DNA of 13,939 nt from Accumulibacter sp. (GTDB lineage: Bacteria; Pseudomonadota; Gammaproteobacteria; Burkholderiales; Rhodocyclaceae), in contig JAISDL010000191.1 in NCBI GenBank assembly GCA_031264825.1, positions 1 to 13,939 of the forward strand. The letters are read 5' to 3'. Below the pieces are notes generated by a model, which worked only from the letters and a program-made list of their open reading frames with translations, was not told the DNA's origin and did not search any database. This document shows, in pieces, positions 7,195 through 13,262 of the stretch (position 1 is its first letter; each line of letters starts with the position of its first letter). Position numbers and translations under genes: made by a program.

Positions 7195-7899
7195 ATGAAT
7201 ACAGAAGTTGGAACCGAAGACAAATCGCTGAGCGTCTATGAGGCGCTGTATCAGCGCAAATCGACCCGCGCTTATCGTCCCGACCCGGTGCCGAGGAAGC
7301 TCATCGAACGGATACTGCTCGCCGCCGGCCGGGCGCCGAGCGGAACGAACACGCAGCCCTGGCGCGTCCGGGTGCTGACGGGCAACGCGCGGCAACGCCT
7401 CGTCAACGCGGTTCTCTCATTCCGCATGGCGAATCCGGGCGCCGAAAAATGGGGCTACGCGTATTACCCGCCGAAATGGCAGGACCCGTATCTCTCGCGG
7501 CGGCGGAAGATCGGCCTCGACATGTACAACCTGCTCGGCATCGGGAAGAGCGATACGGAACGGATGCTCGCGCAGCAAAACCAGAACTTCTGTTTCTTCG
7601 ACGCGCCGGTCGGTCTCGTTTTCAGCATCGGGACGGTGATGGAGCGCGGAAGCTGGCTCGACTACGGATTTTTCATTCAATCCGTCGCGCTCGCGGCGAC
7701 GGCGGAAGGTCTGGGGAACTGCATCCAGGCGAGTTGGGCGGCGCACGCCGACGTCGTCGAATCGACGCTGAATTTTTCGCCGGACGAGCAGTTGGTCTGC
7801 TGTATGGCGCTTGGATATCCAGACGTCGACGCGCCGATCAACCACCTTGCGACCGAGCGCATGCACCTCAACGAACTCGCGTCCTTCATTGAAGATTGA
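7195..7899 (+). CDS. Nitroreductase family FMN-dependent oxidoreductase
   Basis: A 234-residue flavoprotein of the nitroreductase superfamily, which moves electrons from NAD(P)H through FMN to nitroaromatics, quinones or similar acceptors. The evidence is RKSTRAYRPDPVP (21-33) and GRAPSGTNTQPWRV (45-58), the FMN-contact regions, followed by GLGNCIQASW (172-181) and CMALGYPD (203-210) near the C-terminus. No signal peptide is seen, so it is probably cytoplasmic. GGAGG at 7184-7188, 6 bases before the ATG, fixes the start. It stands alone between the repeat spacer and the pilus-regulator operon. The true substrate cannot be read from the sequence. Confidence 0.9.
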   Translation: MNTEVGTEDKSLSVYEALYQRKSTRAYRPDPVPRKLIERILLAAGRAPSGTNTQPWRVRVLTGNARQRLVNAVLSFRMANPGAEKWGYAYYPPKWQDPYLSRRRKIGLDMYNLLGIGKSDTERMLAQQNQNFCFFDAPVGLVFSIGTVMERGSWLDYGFFIQSVALAATAEGLGNCIQASWAAHADVVESTLNFSPDEQLVCCMALGYPDVDAPINHLATERMHLNELASFIED

Positions 7900-7907
7900 C
7901 CTTGCGA

Positions 7908-7929
7908 GCGCCGCGCGCACGCGCGGCGC
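7908..7929 (+). terminator. GC-rich hairpin after the nitroreductase gene
   Basis: GCGCCGCGCG (7908-7917) and CGCGCGGCGC (7920-7929) are exactly complementary, giving at least 9 paired bases with a small loop. No T-run follows, so it may act as a pause or RNA-end barrier rather than a classical terminator. Confidence 0.4.
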
Positions 7930-7986
7930 CGCCGGGCAGGGGGAGGAAGGCGTATCGTTCGACAACTCCGGTCTCCCCGGGCTTCC

Positions 7987-8202
7987 ATGAGACAAGCGCT
8001 TCTGATTCTTCTGGTCCTCGTCGTTTTTTTTCTGCTGAGGAAAAAATCGACGCCGCGCGCGCGTCGGCGCGCGCCGGGGGACGATCGTCCCGAGCGAATG
8101 GTCGAATGCGCGCGTTGCGGTGTCAACCTGCCGATCAGCGAAAGCATCCGCGCGCACGGCCGCTACTACTGCAGCGAAGACCACAGGGACCGCGATGCTT
8201 GA
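7987..8202 (+). CDS. Small membrane-anchored zinc-ribbon-like protein (PP0621 type)
   Basis: A 71-residue protein. Residues about 4-17 form one hydrophobic segment (ALLILLVLVVFFLL), followed by a strongly basic stretch (RKKSTPRARRR), so it probably sits in the inner membrane with its C-terminus in the cytoplasm. The C-terminal half has C41-x2-C44 and later C63-x3-H67 (YYCSEDH), a layout able to bind one zinc ion. This plan matches the small PP0621-like proteins that, from memory, occur beside pilS and ampD in betaproteobacteria. Their role is not known. The stop overlaps the pilS start by 8 bases (pilS ATG at 8195, stop ending 8202), suggesting one transcript. The ribosome binding site is weak. 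Confidence 0.75.
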   Translation: MRQALLILLVLVVFFLLRKKSTPRARRRAPGDDRPERMVECARCGVNLPISESIRAHGRYYCSEDHRDRDA

Positions 8203-9808
8203 TTTTCCGCTCTCTCCCTCTTCGGAGCACATCCGCTACTTCGACGACAAGGCCGACGAAATTTCCTTGATGCACTGGAAGTCGCTGCGTTACTTCCTTT
8301 TCTACCGTTTTTGCATCGCCTGGATATTGCTTGCCTCGCTCGTCGTGGACGCGGCGCCGCTCTCGTCGCTGTTCTCGTCGGAACGCAGCGCGTTTCAGTC
8401 GATGCTCGTGGTCTTCTACCTGCTTGCGACCTCCGCGGCGATCGTCACGCTTCATTATTACGACAGTCATTTCAACCTTCAACTGAGTCTGCACGTTCTC
8501 GTCGACGTGGCGGTGTTTTCCCTCCTGATACACCTCGGAGAGGGGCTTCGCAGCGCGCTCGGCGCGATGATGCTCGTCTCGCTGGCGGGCGCGTGCCTCG
8601 TCGGCCACGGAATCCTCGTACTGTTTTACGCGGCGCTGGCGACGGTGGCGATTCTTTTGGGCGAGATATTCAAAACGATCGTCTACGGCTTCGACATCGC
8701 CGACCTTTTTCAGGCCGGCGTGTTCAGCGCGTGTTTTTTCGGCGTGGGTCTCTCGGCGCGGCTGATCGCAAAACGCCTGATCACCAACGAACTCCTGGCG
8801 CAACGGCGCGGCATCGCGCTCAAGAACCAGACCCTGATCAACCAGCGCGTCATCGAAGAAGTGCACGACGGCGTTCTCGTGCTGAACCAGAACGGAGAAA
8901 TCCGGCAGCACAACCCGCGCGCCGAACATTTGCTCGGCTTGGGCGAGGCGGCGGGCCGAAGTCTCCAGAGTTATTCTCCCGAACTCGCGGCGCGTTTTTT
9001 TGCGTGGCGCAATCGCCCGCTCGACGAATACGTCGTGTGCAGGGCGCAAGCCAGCGGAATGAACCTCAGCGCGCGCTTCATAGCGACCGAAAGTTCCGAG
9101 AACGACGTGCTCGTTCTCATCGAAGACGCCGAACGCCTCCAGGAACGCGCGCGCCAGTTGAAGCTCGCCGCGCTCGGGCGTCTGACGGCGAACATCGCGC
9201 ACGAGATACGCAACCCCCTCTCGGCGATCAACCACGCGGGCGCGCTCCTGCACGAGAACGACACCGGCAACCGGCTGGCGCGCATCATCCTCGACAATGC
9301 CATGCGCGTAGACCACATCGTCAGCGACGTCCTCGAACTCGGGCGCCGCGACAAGATTTTCCTCGAACCGCTCGACCTGCGCCTGATTCTGCCGAATCTC
9401 GTCGAAGAATACGACGACGACAAGAACAAGGCGTCCGAAACGGTTCTGTTCGAAATCTCCGGCGTGGCGAAGCTCGTCTTCGATCGCGTGCATTTTCATC
9501 AGATCATATGGAATCTGCTCGGAAACGCCCTGCGTTACTCCCGGAAGGAAAAAGGCAGCGTCCGCTTCGTCGTCCACGACGGCGCCAAGGACGGCGAGGT
9601 CTGCCTTCACGTCCGCGACGACGGCCCCGGAATCGACGCGGGACTGCGTGAACAGATTTTCGAGCCTTTCTTCACCACGCACAGCCGTGGCACGGGGCTC
9701 GGCCTCTATATCGCGCGCGAACTCTGCGAAGCGAACGGCGCGCAGATCAAATTGACGGATACTCAATCGGGAACGGATTTTTGTATTTCCGGAAAGGCGA
9801 CGAAATGA
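8195..9808 (+). CDS. pilS: Sensor histidine kinase PilS (type IV pilus regulation)
   Basis: A 537-residue inner-membrane kinase that in the family controls phosphorylation of PilR and so pilin transcription. The N-terminal region (about 30-195) contains around six hydrophobic segments, typical of PilS. A PAS-like sensor spans about 215-310 (EEVHDGVLVLNQNGEI). The HisKA helix carries the phospho-accepting His336 in ALGRLTANIAHEIRNPL. The ATPase domain has the N-box IIWNLLGNALRYS (Asn440, Asn444), DDGPG (475-479), EPFFTT (490-495) and GTGLGL (499-504). The open frame extends upstream, but ATG 8195 is preferred: AGGGA at 8184-8188 is 6 bases away, and the upstream part overlaps the small gene. 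The stop overlaps the pilR ATG (ATGA), so the pair is translationally coupled. Confidence 0.95.
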   Translation: MLDFPLSPSSEHIRYFDDKADEISLMHWKSLRYFLFYRFCIAWILLASLVVDAAPLSSLFSSERSAFQSMLVVFYLLATSAAIVTLHYYDSHFNLQLSLHVLVDVAVFSLLIHLGEGLRSALGAMMLVSLAGACLVGHGILVLFYAALATVAILLGEIFKTIVYGFDIADLFQAGVFSACFFGVGLSARLIAKRLITNELLAQRRGIALKNQTLINQRVIEEVHDGVLVLNQNGEIRQHNPRAEHLLGLGEAAGRSLQSYSPELAARFFAWRNRPLDEYVVCRAQASGMNLSARFIATESSENDVLVLIEDAERLQERARQLKLAALGRLTANIAHEIRNPLSAINHAGALLHENDTGNRLARIILDNAMRVDHIVSDVLELGRRDKIFLEPLDLRLILPNLVEEYDDDKNKASETVLFEISGVAKLVFDRVHFHQIIWNLLGNALRYSRKEKGSVRFVVHDGAKDGEVCLHVRDDGPGIDAGLREQIFEPFFTTHSRGTGLGLYIARELCEANGAQIKLTDTQSGTDFCISGKATK

Positions 9809-11184
9809 CTAACGATAACAGTAGGCCCCGTTCTTCCTCGATGCGCGTCCTCGTCGTCGACGACGAGGATGACATTCGGGAACTATTCGACATGACGCTC
9901 GCGCAGATGGGACTCTCGGTGGATTGCGCCGGGAGTTTCGCCGACGCGGTGCGCTACCTCGAAAGCGCGCGTTACGACCTCTGCCTGACCGACATGCGCC
10001 TCCCGGACGGAAACGGCCTGGAAATCGTCCGCATGGTCGGCGAACGCTACGGAGAGACGCCCGTCGCCGTCATCACGGCCTTCGGCAGCACCGACAACGC
10101 GATCGCCGCGATGAAGGCCGGCGCGTTCGACTACCTCTCCAAACCCGTCATGCTCGACCAGTTGCGCACGCTCGTCAAATCCGCGCTCAAACTCCCCGCG
10201 CCCCGAAAGACGCCGGCGCCCGCGTCCGAAAACAGGGCGGGCGCGCAGCTCATCGGCGTTTCGGCGGTTGTCGAACACGTCAGGGGGCTGATCGACAAGC
10301 TCGCGCGGAGTCAGGCGCCGGTCTATATCTCGGGCGAATCGGGCAGCGGCAAGGAACTCGCGGCGCGTCTGATTCACAGTCGAAGCGCGCGTCATGAAGC
10401 GCCCTTCGTTCCGGTCAACTGCGGCGCGATCCCTGAAAACCTGATGGAAAGCGAATTTTTCGGCTATCGCAAGGGGGCTTTCACCGGCGCGGACAGCGAC
10501 CGCGACGGCTTTTTCCAGGCGGCCAACGGAGGGACGCTCTTCCTCGACGAAGTCGCGGACCTGCCGATGCCGATGCAGGTGAAATTGCTGCGCGCGATCC
10601 AGGAAAAAAAGATACGGAAAGTGGGTTCGACGAACGAAGAATCCGTCAATGTTCGCATCGTTTCGGCGACGCACAAAAATCTCAAGGACTGCCTCGACGC
10701 GGGCACCTTCCGCCAGGACCTCTATTACCGGTTGAACGTCATCGAGCTGAGAATGCCGTCGCTGCGCGAAAGGAAGGAAGACATTCCCCTGCTGATCGAA
10801 TTCATCCTCTCGCGGATGAGGGACGACGAGACGCCGCTTCCCGAATTGACGAACGCGGCGATGGACGCGCTTGTCCGCTATTCGTATCCCGGAAACGTCC
10901 GCGAACTCGAAAACATTCTGGAGCGCGCGACCGCGTTGTGCGGAAACGGCCGCGTCGACCTCGACGACCTCCAACTCGCCGCCGAACGCGTCGCGGGCGA
11001 GGAAAACGTCGGCCTCGACGGAAAGACGCTCGATGACCATGTCAATCAAGTCGAGAAGCAGTTGATTCTCGAAGCGCTCGAAAAAACGAAATTCAACCGG
11101 ACGGCCGCTGCGCGTCTGCTCGGCGTTTCGTTCCGCTCCTTGCGCTACCGCATCGAACGGCTCGGAATCGAAGACGACAGGTGA
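9805..11184 (+). CDS. pilR: Sigma54-dependent response regulator PilR
   Basis: An NtrC-type activator of 459 residues, the partner of PilS. The receiver domain (about 13-128) has the acidic pair D19/D20 and the phospho-acceptor Asp63 in LTDMRLPDG. The AAA+ domain (about 148-380) has Walker A GESGSGKE (177-184), the sigma54-contact loop GAFTGA (224-229) and Walker B GGTLFLDE (242-249). The Fis-type helix-turn-helix is at about 415-455 (NRTAAARLLGVSFRSLRYRI). All key residues are present. The ATG at 9805 overlaps the pilS stop by 4 bases and follows GGAAAGG, so it is preferred over an in-frame TTG at 9781. No pilin gene is in this window, so the targets lie elsewhere. Confidence 0.96.
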   Translation: MTNDNSRPRSSSMRVLVVDDEDDIRELFDMTLAQMGLSVDCAGSFADAVRYLESARYDLCLTDMRLPDGNGLEIVRMVGERYGETPVAVITAFGSTDNAIAAMKAGAFDYLSKPVMLDQLRTLVKSALKLPAPRKTPAPASENRAGAQLIGVSAVVEHVRGLIDKLARSQAPVYISGESGSGKELAARLIHSRSARHEAPFVPVNCGAIPENLMESEFFGYRKGAFTGADSDRDGFFQAANGGTLFLDEVADLPMPMQVKLLRAIQEKKIRKVGSTNEESVNVRIVSATHKNLKDCLDAGTFRQDLYYRLNVIELRMPSLRERKEDIPLLIEFILSRMRDDETPLPELTNAAMDALVRYSYPGNVRELENILERATALCGNGRVDLDDLQLAAERVAGEENVGLDGKTLDDHVNQVEKQLILEALEKTKFNRTAAARLLGVSFRSLRYRIERLGIEDDR

Positions 11185-11750
11185 TCGCGCGCGCGCTCGA
11201 GCGTGAGGCCGCGCTGTCCGGCGCGCTGCCGGTCGCCTCCCCAAACTTCGACGAGCGTCCGCCGGAGACCGAGGTTTCGCTGATCGTCGTCCATGCGATC
11301 AGTCTTCCGCCGTCGTGTTTCGGCGGCGACGCCGTCCTTCGCTTCTTCACCAACCGGCTCGACCCCGACGAGCACCCTTATTTCGCCGGAATCAGCCGGA
11401 TGCGCGTGTCGTCACATTTTTTCATCCGCCGCGACGGGTTTCTGATCCAGTTCGTCTCGTGCGCGCATCGCGCGTGGCACGCCGGACGCTCGACGTGGCA
11501 AGGCAGGGCGCGTTGCAACGATTTCTCGATCGGCATAGAACTCGAAGGTTGCGACGAACTTCCCTTTGAAAACGCGCAATACGACCGCCTCGACGCCCTG
11601 ACCCGCTTTATTCTTTCGCGCTACCCGATCGACGCGATCGCCGGACACGCCGACATCTCTCCGGGGCGCAAGACCGACCCCGGCGCCTTCTTCGACTGGG
11701 AACGCTTGAACTGGACGGGGAAGACCGCGTTTCAATCGCCTCTTGCATGA
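11181..11750 (+). CDS. ampD: 1,6-anhydro-N-acetylmuramyl-L-alanine amidase AmpD
   Basis: A cytoplasmic zinc amidase that removes the peptide from anhydro-muropeptides during cell-wall recycling. In bacteria with an AmpR/AmpC system its loss raises beta-lactamase expression. The 189-residue protein keeps the zinc ligands His38 (VVHAISLPP), His156 (GHADISPGRKTDPG) and Asp166, with Glu120 (SIGIELEG) and Lys164 as the catalytic pair. HRAWHAG and RCNDFSIG are strongly AmpD-like. There is no signal peptide, as expected. The start is GTG at 11181, overlapping the pilR stop by 4 bases (GTGA), so the amidase is coupled to the pilus regulators. Confidence 0.95.
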   Translation: MIARALEREAALSGALPVASPNFDERPPETEVSLIVVHAISLPPSCFGGDAVLRFFTNRLDPDEHPYFAGISRMRVSSHFFIRRDGFLIQFVSCAHRAWHAGRSTWQGRARCNDFSIGIELEGCDELPFENAQYDRLDALTRFILSRYPIDAIAGHADISPGRKTDPGAFFDWERLNWTGKTAFQSPLA

Positions 11751-11872
11751 CCGAAGGGCGAGGGGTTTTTCGCCCCGCATGTCGTTTGAGTGCGGCCGAA
11801 TCGTGACGGAAGTGTGACGGTCGCGTGACGAGCTTCAAATGCTTCTCGCAATTCATGAGAAAAATCTTGCAT
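11732..11872 (-). CDS. Candidate 46-residue small protein
   Basis: A short frame on the minus strand starts at ATG 11872 with AGGAGG at 11887-11882, 9 bases upstream, a near-ideal ribosome binding site. The product begins MQDFSHELREAFEARHATVT, an amphipathic, helix-like start, and ends GHARGD, overlapping the last 19 bases of ampD on the other strand. I do not recognise it. It could be a real small protein, the remnant of a longer gene, or chance. The phased GTGACG repeats lie inside it, and its first codons coincide with a possible plus-strand -35 element, so the two readings compete. Confidence 0.3.
   Translation of the reverse strand: MQDFSHELREAFEARHATVTLPSRFGRTQTTCGAKNPSPFGHARGD
11756..11775 (+). 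terminator. Weak hairpin after ampD
   Basis: GGGCGA (11756-11761) can pair with TCGCCC (11770-11775) around GGGGTTTT, directly after the ampD stop. No T-run follows the stem, so termination here would be weak or factor-dependent. Confidence 0.3.
11803..11831. promoter_or_regulatory. Three phased GTGACGG repeats (11-bp period), possible operator
   Basis: GTGACGG, GTGACGG and GTGACGA begin at 11803, 11814 and 11825, so the 7-base units are separated by 4 bases (AAGT, TCGC) with an exact 11-base period. On the minus strand they read CCGTCAC, like the 7+4 architecture of PhoB boxes (CTGTCAT direct repeats). Direct repeats on one helical face suggest cooperative binding by an OmpR/PhoB-type regulator. 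The GC-rich spacers and the distance from any promoter make this tentative. Confidence 0.4.
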
Positions 11873-11895
11873 CGTTTCGCGCCTCCTACTAGAAT
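11867..11895 (+). promoter_or_regulatory. Putative promoter of the H1-like gene
   Basis: TTGCAT (11867-11872) and TAGAAT (11890-11895) are 17 bases apart. A second overlapping candidate is TTGATC (11895-11900) with CACAAT (11918-11923), also 17 bases apart. Either would give a leader of about 200-230 bases ahead of the ATG at 12133. The phased GTGACGG repeats end about 35 bases upstream of the first -35. Confidence 0.4.
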
Positions 11896-11976
11896 TGATC
11901 GAGAATTGCAAGAACGGCACAATATATGGCAAGAGGCCTGCGAGTCAGGTTCCAGGAGTGCGGCGCGGTTTTTATC

Positions 11977-12000
11977 GGACATTTCTTCTTGCGAATGTCC
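11977..12000 (+). promoter_or_regulatory. Hairpin in the leader of the H1-like gene
   Basis: GGACATT (11977-11983) and AATGTCC (11994-12000) form a perfect 7-bp stem around a 10-base loop, in the expected untranslated leader. No T-run follows. It may affect mRNA stability or translation. Confidence 0.35.
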
Positions 12001-12016
12001 ATGAATATGGAAAGCG

Positions 12017-12166
12017 ATGAGTCCGATCGATCAGGACGAATACGAATTTATTGAGGCTTCGGAGTCTTTGCTTTCGAGGGTCGTTCATACGTTTTTTTGC
12101 TGGAAATTTTCCCAAAATAAAGGAGTTTTAACATGGCAAGATACGGTACGAAAAAAGCGGCGCTGA
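12017..12166 (+). CDS. Candidate 49-residue leader ORF
   Basis: ATG at 12017, with GGAAAG a few bases upstream, opens a 49-codon frame beginning MSPIDQDEYEFIEASESLLS and ending DTVRKKRR. Its last 34 bases overlap the start of the H1-like gene in another frame, ending at 12166. The acidic N-terminal half looks protein-like and the basic end is read from the overlapping gene. If translated it could couple or modulate expression of the downstream gene. Chance is quite possible in this AT-richer leader. Confidence 0.25.
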   Translation: MSPIDQDEYEFIEASESLLSRVVHTFFCWKFSQNKGVLTWQDTVRKKRR

Positions 12167-13152
12167 ATGCTCCCCCGTCGAAGTCGGCGTCTTCGAAGGC
12201 CGCCGCGAAACCGGCGGCGAAAAAGGTCGCGGCCAAGCCCGCTGTCAAGGCCGCCGCCAAGCCCGTGGCGAAACCTCTCGTCAAGAGAGTGACGAGAACG
12301 GCGGCGGCGAAGACGACGGCGGCCAAACCCGCGTCGAAGAAGCTCGCGGCGACGGCAAAACCCGCCGTCAGGAAGACGACGGCAGCGGCGAAATCCACGG
12401 CGAAGAAAACGACAACGGCAAGAACGGTCGCGGCAAAGCCCGTCGTCAAGAGGGTGACGAGAGCGACGACGCCAAAGACGGCGGTCAAGGCGGTTGCCAA
12501 GCCCGCGGCGAAGAGAACGACGACGGCAAAGACGACCGCGGCAAAGCCCGCCGTCAAGAGGACGACGAGAGTGACGGCGCCAAAGACGGCGGTCAAGGCG
12601 GCGGTCAAACCCGCGGCGAAGAGAACGACGACGGCAAAGACGGCCGCGGCAAAGCCCGCCGTCAAGAAGGCGACGAGAGCGACGGCGGTAAAAACAGCGG
12701 TCAAGGCGGCGGCCAAACCCGTCGCCAAAAAAACGCCGGTGAAGGCGACGCGGAGCGTGGTCAAGAAGGTCGCGGCGAAATCCCCTGTCAAAGCCTCTGT
12801 GAAAGCTCCTGCGAAATCCGCGACCGCCGTCAGGAAAACAGCGGCGAAACCCGCGACAAGCGCGGTGAAGAAGGCCGTGGCGAAGTCCGCGGTCAAACCC
12901 GTATCGAAGCTCGCCGCCAAAAAACCGCTGGCAAAGACGGCAAAGCCCGTTGCAAGAAAAGCCGCCGCGAAACCCGTCGTGAAGAAACCCGTTGCGAAGA
13001 AATCGGCGCCCGAAGCGAAGGTCGAACCCACGGTGCCCGCGCCGGATTCCGCTCCGCCCGAAGCCGCCGCGACGGCGGAACCCTCCGAACCGGACGCCGC
13101 GCCCGAACCGGCGGGCGAATGGCCCTTCCCGACGGGCGAACGCCCGCAATGA
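12133..13152 (+). CDS. Histone H1/AlgP-like Lys-Ala-Pro repeat protein
   Basis: A 339-residue, extremely basic protein built almost wholly of Lys, Ala, Pro, Thr and Val in AKP/AAK motifs, like the H1-like nucleoid proteins of betaproteobacteria and AlgP of Pseudomonas. It probably binds DNA non-specifically; no catalytic motif is present. Residues 93-200 are three tandem 36-residue repeats (TTTAKT..AAKPAVK...TAVKA..KPAAKR), with looser repeats on both sides. From about residue 294 the composition switches to an acidic Pro/Ala/Glu tail ending GEWPFPTGERPQ, which is unusual beside the basic body. AAGGAG at 12120-12125 is 7 bases before the ATG, a very strong ribosome binding site suggesting high expression. 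A strong terminator follows. The long antisense frames here are compositional artefacts. Confidence 0.85.
   Translation: MARYGTKKAALNAPPSKSASSKAAAKPAAKKVAAKPAVKAAAKPVAKPLVKRVTRTAAAKTTAAKPASKKLAATAKPAVRKTTAAAKSTAKKTTTARTVAAKPVVKRVTRATTPKTAVKAVAKPAAKRTTTAKTTAAKPAVKRTTRVTAPKTAVKAAVKPAAKRTTTAKTAAAKPAVKKATRATAVKTAVKAAAKPVAKKTPVKATRSVVKKVAAKSPVKASVKAPAKSATAVRKTAAKPATSAVKKAVAKSAVKPVSKLAAKKPLAKTAKPVARKAAAKPVVKKPVAKKSAPEAKVEPTVPAPDSAPPEAAATAEPSEPDAAPEPAGEWPFPTGERPQ
12409..12732 (+). repeat. Three 108-bp in-frame tandem repeats within the H1-like gene
   Basis: Units 12409-12516, 12517-12624 and 12625-12732 encode 36-residue repeats beginning TTTAR/TTTAK. They are similar at DNA level (for example GTCAAGGCGGCGGTCAA- and GCGGCAAAGCCCG-type blocks recur), so copy number may vary between strains by slippage or recombination. 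Confidence 0.75.
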
Positions 13153-13170
13153 GCGCGCTTTAGCGGAAAA

Positions 13171-13199
13171 AGAGGCGTGATCTTCACGCCTCTTTTTTT
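13171..13199 (+). terminator. Strong intrinsic terminator of the H1-like gene
   Basis: AGAGGCGTGA (13171-13180) and TCACGCCTCT (13184-13193) form a perfect 10-bp stem around TCT, followed by six T. The A-run before the stem extends the pairing with the T-run and would let it work on the other strand too. Confidence 0.93.
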
Positions 13200-13262
13200 G
13201 CGTAGTATTTCAGATTCTCCGGCGTTTTGTGCTTGGAACGGAGAGAAAGGTAAAATGAACGG

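Noticed and set aside
11915..11931. Sigma54 promoter (GGCAC...GGCA) before the H1-like gene, attractive because PilR is nearby
   Set aside because: The GG to GC distance is 11 rather than the required 10 bases between elements, and TTGC is missing.
12048..13187. 379- and 354-codon antisense frames opposite the H1-like gene
   Set aside because: They arise from Lys/Ala repeat codons read backwards, giving Phe/Ala/Gly or Arg/Gly repeats. The plus-strand frame has the ideal ribosome binding site and the terminator.
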